Origin: Bradyrhizobium nanningense
GTDB lineage: Bacteria; Pseudomonadota; Alphaproteobacteria; Rhizobiales; Xanthobacteraceae
Direction: 5' to 3'
Assembly (NCBI RefSeq): GCF_004114535.1
Contig: NZ_LBJC01000078.1
Span: 1-64,000 of the forward strand
Length of the DNA stretch: 64,000 nt
Numbering within the stretch: the first letter of the stretch is position 1; each line of letters begins with the position of its first letter. The notes beneath the pieces are model-generated. The model had not been told where the DNA came from. It searched no databases and saw only the letters and a program-made list of their open reading frames with translations. A program made the position numbers and the translations under genes. Below are positions 41,347 to 49,901 of the stretch, piece by piece.

Positions 41347-43557
41347 CTACAAAAAGCTCTGCGGATCGACGTCGACTTCGAGCTTCTGATTGCCCGTCGG
41401 CTTCGGACAGACCGCGAGCCAGTTGCGCAAATAGTCCGACAGATCAAACCCACGCGCCGATTTCACCAGGATGCGGAAGCGGTAGCGGCCCTTGATGACG
41501 GCGAGCGGCGCCTCCGCCGGGCCGAGCACGACGACGCGCTCGTCGCGCGGCGCAAGCGCAACAAGCTTGCGGCCCAGGCCTTCCGCGCTCGGGCGGTCGC
41601 CGGCGGAGATGATCAAGCTCGCGAGCCGGCCGAACGGCGGATACAGCGTCTTCTCGCGCAGCTCGATCTCGCTGTCGTAGAAGGCCTCGCGGTCGCAGGC
41701 GATCAGCGCCTTCATCACGGGATGGTCGGGCTGGTGCGTCTGCAAGTAGCCGACGCCGCGGCCCTGCTCGCGCCCGGCGCGGCCGATCACCTGGTTGAGC
41801 AATTGCCAGGTGCGCTCCGCCGCACGGGGATCGCCGTTGGACAGGCCGAGATCCGCGTCGACCACGCCGACCAGATTGAGGCGGGGAAAGTTGTGGCCCT
41901 TGGCCACGAGCTGGGTGCCGATGATGATGTCGACGCGGCCCTCCGCGATCTCGGCGAGCTCGATGCGCATCGTCTCGATCGAGGTGATGAGATCGCTCGA
42001 CAGCACCATGGTGCGGGCTTGCGGGAACAACGCGGCCGCCTCCTCCTGCAAGCGCTCGACCCCGGGCCCGACCGCGACCAGCGATTCTTCGGCCGAACAG
42101 TTCGGACAGAGATGCGGGCGCGGCATCGAGAAGCCGCAATGGTGACAGACCAGGCGCTGGCGGAAGCGGTGATCGACCAGCCAGGCATCGCAGATGGTGC
42201 AGGCGAAGCGATGGCCGCAAGCACGGCACAGCGTCAGCGGCGCATAGCCGCGGCGATTGAGGAACAGCAGCGCCTGCTCGCGCTTTTCGATTGCGGTCCT
42301 GATCTCGCCGGCAAGCCGCGGCGAGATGAAGCGGCCGCGCGCGGGCGGCTCGCGGCGCAGGTCGATGGCCTCGATATGCGGCATGTGCTGGCCGCCGAAG
42401 CGCGAGGGCAGCGCGATGCGCTGATAGCGGTTCTTGCGCGCATTGACCTCGGATTCGACCGACGGCGTCGCCGAGGCCAGCACGACCGGGATCTTGGCGA
42501 TATGCGCGCGCACCACCGCCATGTCGCGGGCGTGATAATGCACGCCCTCGTCTTGCTTGTAGGCCTGGTCGTGCTCCTCATCGACCACGATCAGGCCGAG
42601 ATTGGCGTAGGGAAGAAACAGCGCCGAGCGCGCGCCGACCACGACCGGCGCGGTGCCTGAGGAGATCGCCGCCCAATTGCGCGCGCGGGTGCGCGGAGTG
42701 AGCTCGGAGTGCCACTCGATCGGGCGCACGCCGAAACGCTGCGCGAAGCGATCGAGAAACTGGCCGGTAAGCGCGATCTCCGGCATCAGGATCAGCGATT
42801 GCTTGCCGCGGCGGATGGTTTCCGCCACCGCCTCGAAATAGACCTCGGTCTTGCCCGAGCCGGTGACGCCGTCGAGCAGCGCGACGTGGAAGGTGCCGTT
42901 GGCCGCGAGCGCGCGCATCGCATCCACGCCGGCCCGCTGCAGCGGGGAAAAATCCGGCCGGCCGAACTCCGGATCGGGGACCGGCGGCGGCGCCGGCGGC
43001 GGCATCGGCTCGACCGTGAGCGTGCCCTCATCGACGAGGCCGTCGATCACGCCGGCCGAGACGCCCGCCTCCTTGGCCGCCTCGGACTTGCCATGCAGCA
43101 GCCGGTCTGACAGCACCTCGAGCACGCGCTGCCGCGCCGGCGTCAGCCGCTTCGGCGGATCGCCGACGAGGCGCACGCCGGGACGCAGCCGCTCGGGGCC
43201 GAGATTCTCGCCCATCCGCAGGCACATGCGCAGCACCATGCCGCGCGGGCTCAGCGTGTAATTGGCGACCCAGTCGACCACCTGGCGCAGCTCGGGCTTC
43301 AGCGGCGGGATGTCGAGCTTCTCGCTGACCTCCTTGAGGCGGTTGTGCAGGCGTGGATCCGGATTGGCGTTTTCGCCCCAGACCACCGCCAGCACCTCGC
43401 GCGGCCCGAGCGGCACGCCGATGAGATCGCCCGCCTTCAGCTCCATCCCACGCGGCACCTTGTAGGAATAGGTCTGGTCGAGCGCGACCGGCACCAGCAC
43501 GTCGACCATGCCGGTCGCGTTGGCGGGGGTGGTCGTGCGGCGCGACGAATGATCCAT
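41347..43557 (-). CDS. priA: Primosomal replication-restart helicase PriA
   Basis: 736 residues from ATG 43557 (14 codons shorter than the longest frame). N-terminal DNA-binding domain (about 15-120), Walker A GVTGSGKT (230-237), DEEH box (VDEEHDQAYK), and two zinc-binding Cys pairs (CRACGHRFACTICD, then CHHCGF...CPNC) within the helicase core. 3'-5' helicase that reloads the replisome at stalled forks. Divergent from xerC. Confidence 0.96.
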   Translation of the reverse strand: MDHSSRRTTTPANATGMVDVLVPVALDQTYSYKVPRGMELKAGDLIGVPLGPREVLAVVWGENANPDPRLHNRLKEVSEKLDIPPLKPELRQVVDWVANYTLSPRGMVLRMCLRMGENLGPERLRPGVRLVGDPPKRLTPARQRVLEVLSDRLLHGKSEAAKEAGVSAGVIDGLVDEGTLTVEPMPPPAPPPVPDPEFGRPDFSPLQRAGVDAMRALAANGTFHVALLDGVTGSGKTEVYFEAVAETIRRGKQSLILMPEIALTGQFLDRFAQRFGVRPIEWHSELTPRTRARNWAAISSGTAPVVVGARSALFLPYANLGLIVVDEEHDQAYKQDEGVHYHARDMAVVRAHIAKIPVVLASATPSVESEVNARKNRYQRIALPSRFGGQHMPHIEAIDLRREPPARGRFISPRLAGEIRTAIEKREQALLFLNRRGYAPLTLCRACGHRFACTICDAWLVDHRFRQRLVCHHCGFSMPRPHLCPNCSAEESLVAVGPGVERLQEEAAALFPQARTMVLSSDLITSIETMRIELAEIAEGRVDIIIGTQLVAKGHNFPRLNLVGVVDADLGLSNGDPRAAERTWQLLNQVIGRAGREQGRGVGYLQTHQPDHPVMKALIACDREAFYDSEIELREKTLYPPFGRLASLIISAGDRPSAEGLGRKLVALAPRDERVVVLGPAEAPLAVIKGRYRFRILVKSARGFDLSDYLRNWLAVCPKPTGNQKLEVDVDPQSFL

Positions 43558-43679
43558 CAACTGGTCTTTGCAGGGAGAATCGGAACCCGGAGGCGTCAAG
43601 GTAGCGTCGGGGGCCCGCCTTAGCGAACGATAAACAAGTGTGATGCGATATACTGAGCGGAATCATTCCGTCCAGAGCG

Positions 43680-44645
43680 ATGAGCAAAGCCGCCGCACCC
43701 CAAATCGAGCTCGCCAGCGCCGATCCCTCGATCGCGCAGGAGATGACGCGCTGGCTGTCGCATCTCGGCGCCGAGCGGCGGCTGTCGCCGAAGACGCTGG
43801 AGGCCTATGGCCGCGACTTGCGGCAATGCCTGGATTTCCTTTGTGCCCATTGGGGCGAACGCGTCACGCTCAAGCGCTTCGCCGCGCTGGAAGCGACCGA
43901 CGTGCGCGCCTTCATGGCGATGCGCAGGGCCGACGACATCGCTGGCCGCAGCCTGATGCGTGCGCTCGCAGGCTTGCGCTCGTTCGGGCGCTTCCTCGAA
44001 CGCGAGGGCAAGGGCAAGGTCGGCGCACTCTCCGCCATTCGCGCGCCGAAGGTGGCGAAGAGCCTGCCGAAACCATTGCCGATGGCCTCGGCTAAACGTC
44101 TTGCGGATGCCGACGAGCGCGCCGGCGAGGATCGCGAAACCTGGATCCTGGCGCGCGACGCCGCGGTGATGGCGCTTCTGTACGGCTCCGGCCTGCGCAT
44201 CTCCGAGGCACTCGGCCTGAAGCGCCGCGAGGTGCCGAAGGCAGGCGAAGGCGACGTGCTCGTCGTCACCGGCAAGGGCAACAAGACCCGCATGGTGCCG
44301 GTGCTGCAGAACGTGCTCGAGCTGGTGCAGGAATACGTTGCGATGTGCCCGTATCCGCTGCCGGCGGAGGGCCCGATCTTCGTCGGCGCGCGCGGCGGTC
44401 CCCTGAGTCCGCGCATCATCCAGCTCGCGATGGAGCGGCTGCGCGGCGCGCTCGGCCTGCCCGACAGCGCCACGCCGCACGCGCTGCGTCATTCCTTTGC
44501 CACCCATCTGCTCTCGCGCGGCGGCGACTTGCGCGCCATCCAGGAATTGCTCGGCCATTCCTCGCTCTCGACCACCCAGGTCTATACCGGCATCGATTCC
44601 GAGCGGCTGCTGGAGGTCTATGCCAGCGCGCATCCGCGGCGGTGA
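43680..44645 (+). CDS. xerC: Tyrosine recombinase XerC
   Basis: 321 residues. The N-terminal core-binding domain (about 14-110) is followed by the catalytic domain with Arg173, Lys199, His267, Arg270, His293 and nucleophile Tyr302, all in place. Resolves chromosome dimers at dif together with XerD. Divergent from priA (122-base gap), a usual pairing in Rhizobiales, so it is housekeeping rather than an integrase of a mobile element. Confidence 0.93.
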   Translation: MSKAAAPQIELASADPSIAQEMTRWLSHLGAERRLSPKTLEAYGRDLRQCLDFLCAHWGERVTLKRFAALEATDVRAFMAMRRADDIAGRSLMRALAGLRSFGRFLEREGKGKVGALSAIRAPKVAKSLPKPLPMASAKRLADADERAGEDRETWILARDAAVMALLYGSGLRISEALGLKRREVPKAGEGDVLVVTGKGNKTRMVPVLQNVLELVQEYVAMCPYPLPAEGPIFVGARGGPLSPRIIQLAMERLRGALGLPDSATPHALRHSFATHLLSRGGDLRAIQELLGHSSLSTTQVYTGIDSERLLEVYASAHPRR

Positions 44646-44657
44646 CACTTGGCGAGC

Positions 44658-44799
44658 TCTCGTGCCCCGGACGCAGCGCAGCGCTGCTTAGCGGTGCGCT
44701 GCTGAGCCGGGGCCCATCCCAGCGCGTGATCGCCTGTAGCTTCTGGGTCCAGGCTCAGCGTCGCAGCGTTACACGCTGCGCCGCGTCCGGGACACGAGA
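44658..44799. repeat. 142-bp element with 17-bp inverted ends after xerC
   Basis: TCTCGTGCCCCGGACGC (44658-44674) and GCGTCCGGGACACGAGA (44783-44799) match at 16 of 17 positions. GCAGCG-rich inner segments also pair. It starts 12 bases after the xerC stop. Related copies are at 41124 and 58275. Confidence 0.75.
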
Positions 44800-44890
44800 G
44801 CCGCTGACATACTGACGTCATAGCGCTCAGGCCTCTTGCGCACGCCGCGCGGTTCGGTCAATCGTTGCGGAACCGAGGCAGGAGGGACTT

Positions 44891-45478
44891 ATGAGCGCAC
44901 ATGAAAGCATGGAGCATGCCGAGCACGCCGAACACGCGTCCGGCTCGAACAAGAAGATCGCGCTCCTGATCGCCGTGCTGGCGCTGTTCCTGGCGGTCTC
45001 GGAGACGCTCGGCAAAGGCGCCCAGACCGAATCGATCAGCAAGAACGTCGAAGCCGCCAACCTCTGGGCGTTCTTCCAGGCCAAGAGCATCCGCCGCACC
45101 GTGGTGGCGACCGCGGCCGAACAGGGCAAGCTCACGCTCGCCGCCGCGGACGAGGCGCAGAAGCCCGCCGTGCAGAAGCAGGTCGACGACTGGACCAAGA
45201 CGGCGCAGCGCTACCGCTCCGAGCCCGAGACCGGCGAAGGCACCGAGCAGCTCGCCGAGAAGGCCAAGCATGCCGAGCACGACCGCGACGAGGCGACCGC
45301 GAAATACCATCACTTCGAGCTGGCCTCGGCCGCCTTCCAGATCGGCATCGTGCTGGCCTCGGCCACCATCATCACCGGCATGTTCGCGCTGGCCTATGTC
45401 AGCGGCATCCTGACGCTCGCCGGCCTGTTCATGACCGCGCTCGGCCTGTGGTGGCCGCATCTGTTGCATCTGCATTAG
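44891..45478 (+). CDS. DUF4337 membrane protein
   Basis: 195 residues. N-terminal His/Glu-rich segment, a membrane helix (about 22-42), a soluble helical middle (about 50-135, mostly Ala, Lys, Glu and Gln) and two C-terminal membrane helices (about 140-185). Ribosome site GGAGG upstream. Function unknown; the family is widespread in Bradyrhizobium. Confidence 0.85.
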   Translation: MSAHESMEHAEHAEHASGSNKKIALLIAVLALFLAVSETLGKGAQTESISKNVEAANLWAFFQAKSIRRTVVATAAEQGKLTLAAADEAQKPAVQKQVDDWTKTAQRYRSEPETGEGTEQLAEKAKHAEHDRDEATAKYHHFELASAAFQIGIVLASATIITGMFALAYVSGILTLAGLFMTALGLWWPHLLHLH

Positions 45479-45515
45479 GGTGTTGAGGCGCGCGGTTTGA
45501 CGCCACACAGACAGT

Positions 45516-45618
45516 GTCATGCCCCGGCTTGACCGGGGCATCCAGTACACCGCGGCTTCTCGGTTCTAATCTCTCTGTCTCTGGAATACTGGATCGCCCG
45601 GTCAAGCCGGGCGATGAC
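45516..45618. repeat. GTCATGCCCCGGC-type palindromic repeat
   Basis: GTCATGCCCCGGCTTGACCG (45516 onward) pairs with the CCGGTCAAGCCGGGCGATGAC end. Inside, ATCCAGTA and TACTGGAT pair, separated by a short variable centre. About 103 bp, the fullest copy of the type seen at 24256-24337. Confidence 0.75.
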
Positions 45619-45657
45619 AGCGAGTGTGTGGCGAACACCGAATATGTGGCCGGCAGC

Positions 45658-46188
45658 TCACCGCGCCTGGTGCACGCTCTTCCTGAAGCGCTGGATCAGG
45701 CGGAGCGTCCGTGACGACCAGCCCTCGCCGTTGCCGGCGATCAGCTCGCGGATGCGCTGCTTGATCGGGTCGACCAGCTCGGCGGCCTTGGCGCGCAGCC
45801 TCAGCACCAGCTCGTAGATCCGCTCGAACCAGTGCATCTCCAGAAGCTTGTCGCGCGTCACGTCGAACACGAAGGCGGTGACGCCGACGCCGAGCAGCTT
45901 TGCGAACAGGATCGTGAAGACCGCGCTGGTCCAGTACTCATGCGTGAGCAGCCACAGGCCGACCAGCTTGAGCGGAAACAGCGGGATGACAGGCACGGCG
46001 AACACGATCAGTGTCATGGCCGGCGACAGCGCATCGACGCGCTCCGTCAGCCATTGCTTGAAGCGCGCCAGCGGAATGGCTGCGACGACCTTCGCAACGA
46101 TCGGCTCGAGATGGTCCCACAGCCAGGCTTCGATCAGGAAGACGATCGCAAGCAGGACCCAGACCGGTTGAAGGAGGCGGCGCAGCAT
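45658..46188 (-). CDS. Small multi-helix membrane protein, unknown
   Basis: 176 residues from ATG 46188 (the frame is open 48 codons further). Hydrophobic segments at about 7-22, 56-82 and 88-108; the C-terminal third is basic and helical (RLRAKAAELVDPIKQRIRELIAG). No family recognised by name; similar proteins are common in Bradyrhizobium. It lies just downstream of lpdA (34-base gap), so could be last in that operon. Confidence 0.75.
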   Translation of the reverse strand: MLRRLLQPVWVLLAIVFLIEAWLWDHLEPIVAKVVAAIPLARFKQWLTERVDALSPAMTLIVFAVPVIPLFPLKLVGLWLLTHEYWTSAVFTILFAKLLGVGVTAFVFDVTRDKLLEMHWFERIYELVLRLRAKAAELVDPIKQRIRELIAGNGEGWSSRTLRLIQRFRKSVHQAR

Positions 46189-46222
46189 GTGTTTCCCGCC
46201 CGATTCGGTGCTGGGCGCGTTG

Positions 46223-47623
46223 TTACATATGGATGGCCCGCTTGCCGACTGCAAGCGCGGCCTCCTTGATGGCCTCCGAGCGGGTCGGATGCGCGTGACA
46301 GGTGCGCGCGAGATCTTCCGCACTGCCGCCAAACTCCATGAGAACGGCCGCCTCGTGGATCATTTCGCCGGCTTCGCGGCCGATAATGTGCACGCCGAGC
46401 ACGCGATCGGTCTTCGCATCTGCGAGAATCTTCACAAAGCCGTCGGTGGTCTGGTTGACCTTGGAGCGGCCGTTGGCGGTGAAGGGAAACTTTCCGACGG
46501 TATAAGCGGTGCCGGCCTGCTTCAGCTCCTCCTCGGTCTTGCCGACGGAGGACACTTCCGGCGTGGTATACACGACACCCGGGATCACATCGTAATTCAC
46601 ATGGCCGGCCTGGCCGGCGATGATCTCGGCCACCGCAACGCCCTCATCCTCGGCCTTGTGCGCAAGCATCGGACCTGCAACGACGTCGCCGATGGCATAG
46701 ACGCCCTTGAGGCTGGTAGCGAAATGCGGATCGATCTGGACGCGGCCGCGCGCGTCCAGCGCGACGCCGGCTTCCTTCAGGCCCAGCCCGTCGGTGTACG
46801 GCACGCGGCCGATGCAGACGAGAACGACGTCGGCCTCGATGGTCTCGGCCGCGCCACCCGCAGCCGGTTCGATTTTCGCAAGCAGTGCCTTGCTGTTCAC
46901 TTCGACGCCGGTGACCTTCGAACCGAGCTTGAATGCAAATCCCTGCTTTTCCAGGATGCGCTGGAATTGCTTGGCGATCTCGCCGTCCATGCCAGGCAGG
47001 ATTCGATCGAGGAATTCGACGACCATGACTTCGGACCCGAGTCGGCGCCACACCGAGCCGAGCTCGAGCCCGATCACACCGGCGCCGATGACCAGTATTC
47101 TGCCCGGCACCTTCTCCAGCGACAGCGCGCCGGTCGAGGACACGATGCGCTTTTCGTCGATCTCGATGCCCTTGAGGCGCGCGATGTCCGAGCCGGTGGC
47201 GATGACGATGGCCTTGGTCTCGACCACCTGCGACTTGCCGTCGGCGGCAACCTCGACCTTGCCGGTGCCGAGGATCTTGCCGGTGCCCTTCAGCACGTCG
47301 ATCTTGTTCTTCTTCATCAGGAACTCGACGCCCTTGACGTTGCCGTCGATGCCCTGCTGCTTGAAGTTCATCATCGCCGGAAGATCGAGCTTCGGCGCGG
47401 ACACGCTGACGCCCATCTTGGCGAAGGAATGGCCGGCTTCCTCGAACATCTCGGAGGCGTGCAGCAGCGCCTTCGACGGCATGCAGCCGACATTGAGGCA
47501 GGTGCCGCCGAGCGTGGCGTTCTTTTCGACCACGGCGACCTTCATGCCGAGCTGGCTGGCGCGCACCGCGCAGACATAACCGCCCGGTCCGGTGCCGATG
47601 ACGACGAGATCGTAGGTAGCCAT
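46223..47623 (-). CDS. lpdA: Dihydrolipoyl dehydrogenase (E3)
   Basis: 466 residues. FAD loop GTGPGGYV, redox pair Cys42/Cys47 (TCLNVGC), the NAD-binding GAGVIGLELG, and catalytic His in HAHPTRSEA near the C-terminus. Reoxidises dihydrolipoamide of the 2-oxoglutarate complex and likely other complexes. Lies after the SDR gene, 56 bases apart, in the TCA block. Confidence 0.97.
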   Translation of the reverse strand: MATYDLVVIGTGPGGYVCAVRASQLGMKVAVVEKNATLGGTCLNVGCMPSKALLHASEMFEEAGHSFAKMGVSVSAPKLDLPAMMNFKQQGIDGNVKGVEFLMKKNKIDVLKGTGKILGTGKVEVAADGKSQVVETKAIVIATGSDIARLKGIEIDEKRIVSSTGALSLEKVPGRILVIGAGVIGLELGSVWRRLGSEVMVVEFLDRILPGMDGEIAKQFQRILEKQGFAFKLGSKVTGVEVNSKALLAKIEPAAGGAAETIEADVVLVCIGRVPYTDGLGLKEAGVALDARGRVQIDPHFATSLKGVYAIGDVVAGPMLAHKAEDEGVAVAEIIAGQAGHVNYDVIPGVVYTTPEVSSVGKTEEELKQAGTAYTVGKFPFTANGRSKVNQTTDGFVKILADAKTDRVLGVHIIGREAGEMIHEAAVLMEFGGSAEDLARTCHAHPTRSEAIKEAALAVGKRAIHM

Positions 47624-47679
47624 GAGAGAAAGTCCCGTAAGTTTAGCGTGATGAGGATGTGTCAGCGTCCGCCGGCGCG

Positions 47680-48441
47680 TCAGCGTCCGCCGGACACATC
47701 GAGAATGGCTGAGGTGACGTAGGAGGCCTCGTCCGACATCAGCCAGACGATGGCGTTGGCGATTTCATCTGATGTGCCGACGCGCTTCATCGGCACCATA
47801 TGGGCCAGACGATGGGCCCGGTCGGGCTCGCCGCCGGCAGCGTGGATCTCGGTGTCGATCAGGCCGGGACGGATCGCGGCGACGCGGATGCCTTCGGCCG
47901 CGACCTCATAGCCGAGACCGATGGTGAAGGAATCGACCGCGCCCTTGGACGCGGCGTAATCGACATAGGTGTTGGGAGCGCCGAGCTTGGCGGCAACCGA
48001 CGACAGATTGACGATGACGCCGCCCTTGCCGCCGTGCCTGGTCGACATCCGCTTCACCGCCTCGCGCGCGCAGAGGATGGAGCCGGTGACGTTGACCGCC
48101 ATCACGCGCTGGATGCGCTCGGCCGACATCTCATCGACGCGCACGCCGCTCTGGCCGACGATGCCGCCATTGTTGACGAGCGCCCCGAGGGTGCCGAACT
48201 TGTCCGCCGCCTTGAACAATTCGAGGATATCGCTTTCCTCGGCGACGTCGCATTTCACCGCGATGGCCTTGCCGTTGCTGGCCTCGATCTGCGCCACCAC
48301 CTCGTCGGCGGCCTTCTTGTTGCTGGCATAGCCGACCACGACGCGGAAGCCGCGCGCGGCGACTGCAAGAGCAGTCGCGCGACCGATTCCGCGGCTGCCG
48401 CCGGTGATGACAACGACTTTATCCGTCACGCGCGCCTCCAT
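47680..48441 (-). CDS. SDR-family oxidoreductase
   Basis: 253 residues. TGGSRGIG cofactor loop (about 14-21), NNGG (NAG-type) motif, catalytic Ser in NLSS, and YAASK with Tyr and Lys. Classical SDR that reduces or oxidises an unknown alcohol or ketone with NAD(P)H. Its place between sucB and lpdA is a known arrangement in Bradyrhizobium; whether it takes part in TCA metabolism is not clear. Confidence 0.92.
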   Translation of the reverse strand: MEARVTDKVVVITGGSRGIGRATALAVAARGFRVVVGYASNKKAADEVVAQIEASNGKAIAVKCDVAEESDILELFKAADKFGTLGALVNNGGIVGQSGVRVDEMSAERIQRVMAVNVTGSILCAREAVKRMSTRHGGKGGVIVNLSSVAAKLGAPNTYVDYAASKGAVDSFTIGLGYEVAAEGIRVAAIRPGLIDTEIHAAGGEPDRAHRLAHMVPMKRVGTSDEIANAIVWLMSDEASYVTSAILDVSGGR

Positions 48442-48493
48442 GGTTCGACACGCGCCGTCGCGAAGGGCGACGGCGCTCGCAGAGCATCAGGGA

Positions 48494-49729
48494 TCAGAGA
48501 TCGAGCACCAGGCGCGCCGGATCTTCCAGGCTCTCCTTGACCCGAACCAGGAAGGTGACGGCTTCCTTGCCGTCGATGACGCGGTGATCGTAGGACAGCG
48601 CCAGATACATCATCGGGCGGACCTCGATCTTGCCGCCGACGACCATCGGCCGCTCCTGGATCTTGTGCATGCCGAGGATACCGGACTGCGGCGCGTTCAG
48701 GATCGGGGTCGACATCAGCGAGCCGTAGATGCCGCCATTGGTGATGGTGAAGGTGCCGCCCTGCATCTCGTCGATCTTGAGCTGGCCGTCACGGGCGCGG
48801 CGGCCGAAATCGGCGATGCTCTTCTCGATGTCGGAGATCGACTTGTGGTCGCAGTCGCGCACCACGGGCACGACGAGGCCCTTGTCGGTGCCGACGGCGA
48901 CGCCGATGTGATAATAATTCTTGTAGATAAGGTCGGTGCCGTCGATCTCGGCGTTGACGGCCGGGATGTCCTTGAGCGCCTGCACGACGGCCTTGGTGAA
49001 GAAGCCCATGAAGCCGAGCTTGGCGCCGTGCTTCTTCTCGAACGCATCCTTGTAGTGGGCCCGCAGCGCCATGACATTGGTCATGTCGACCTCGTTGAAG
49101 GTCGTCAGCATGGCCGCGGTGTTCTGCACGTCCTTGAGGCGGCGCGCGATGGTCTGGCGCAGCCGGGTCATCTTGACGCGCTCTTCGCGGGCCGCGTCAT
49201 CGGCCGGTGACGGCGCGCGGACCTGTACGGCGGCGGCGGGCTGGTTGACCGGGGTCGGCGCCGAGGCCGCGCGCTCGATCGCAGCGAGCATGTCGCCCTT
49301 GGTGACGCGGCCGTCCTTGCCGGAGCCCGGAACGGTGGAAGCATCGATGCCGGTCTCGGCGGAGAGTTTTCGCACCGAAGGCGCCAGCGGGGCATCGGCC
49401 GGCGCAGCCTTGGCTGCCGGAGCTGGCGCAGCAGCGGCGGGCGCCGGAGCTGCGGCGGGCTTGGCGGGTGCCGCGGCGGGTTTCGCTGCGCCGACACCAT
49501 CGGTGATCTGACCGAGCAGCGCACCCACGGCAACGGTTGCGCCATCGGCAGCGACGATCTCGCTCAGCGTGCCGGCGGAGGGCGCGGGGACTTCGATGGT
49601 GACCTTGTCGGTCTCGAGCTCCACCAAGGGCTCGTCGACGGCGACGGGATCGCCGGCCTTCTTGAACCAGCGGCCGATGGTGGCCTCGGTGACGGATTCG
49701 CCGAGCGTCGGCACACGGATTTCAGTCAT
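48494..49729 (-). CDS. sucB: Dihydrolipoyl succinyltransferase (E2 of 2-oxoglutarate dehydrogenase)
   Basis: 411 residues. Lipoyl domain (about 1-76) with Lys42 in ETDKVT, an Ala/Pro-rich linker, peripheral subunit-binding domain (about 108-145), another linker, and the catalytic domain with SYDHRVIDG near the end. Core of the 2-oxoglutarate complex. The gap to sucA carries a GC hairpin. Confidence 0.97.
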   Translation of the reverse strand: MTEIRVPTLGESVTEATIGRWFKKAGDPVAVDEPLVELETDKVTIEVPAPSAGTLSEIVAADGATVAVGALLGQITDGVGAAKPAAAPAKPAAAPAPAAAAPAPAAKAAPADAPLAPSVRKLSAETGIDASTVPGSGKDGRVTKGDMLAAIERAASAPTPVNQPAAAVQVRAPSPADDAAREERVKMTRLRQTIARRLKDVQNTAAMLTTFNEVDMTNVMALRAHYKDAFEKKHGAKLGFMGFFTKAVVQALKDIPAVNAEIDGTDLIYKNYYHIGVAVGTDKGLVVPVVRDCDHKSISDIEKSIADFGRRARDGQLKIDEMQGGTFTITNGGIYGSLMSTPILNAPQSGILGMHKIQERPMVVGGKIEVRPMMYLALSYDHRVIDGKEAVTFLVRVKESLEDPARLVLDL

Positions 49730-49861
49730 GGTCTTTTCCTTAAGGAGATCGCGGTCTTGAATTCATGTGTCAGCGCCCGCCTTGTGCGCGCTTGCGTACT
49801 GGGGCGGGCGATCCGGTGCGCCGTGACGTCGATGATGAGATCGAATGCCACGGAGTACTGG

Positions 49862-49883
49862 ATGCCCCGCCTTCGCGGGGCAT
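49862..49883. repeat. GC-rich hairpin between sucA and sucB
   Basis: ATGCCCCGC (49862-49870) and GCGGGGCAT (49875-49883) around a 4-base loop, 19 bases past the sucA stop in the minus transcript. It matches the core of the GTCATGCCCCGG-type repeats. A possible attenuator of sucB. Confidence 0.55.
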
Positions 49884-49901
49884 GACTCAGTTTGAAATTG
49901 C

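Noticed and set aside
43680..44645. Tyrosine recombinase as a sign of an integrated element
   Set aside because: Sequence and its divergent pairing with priA fit chromosomal XerC; no attachment repeats or cargo are seen.
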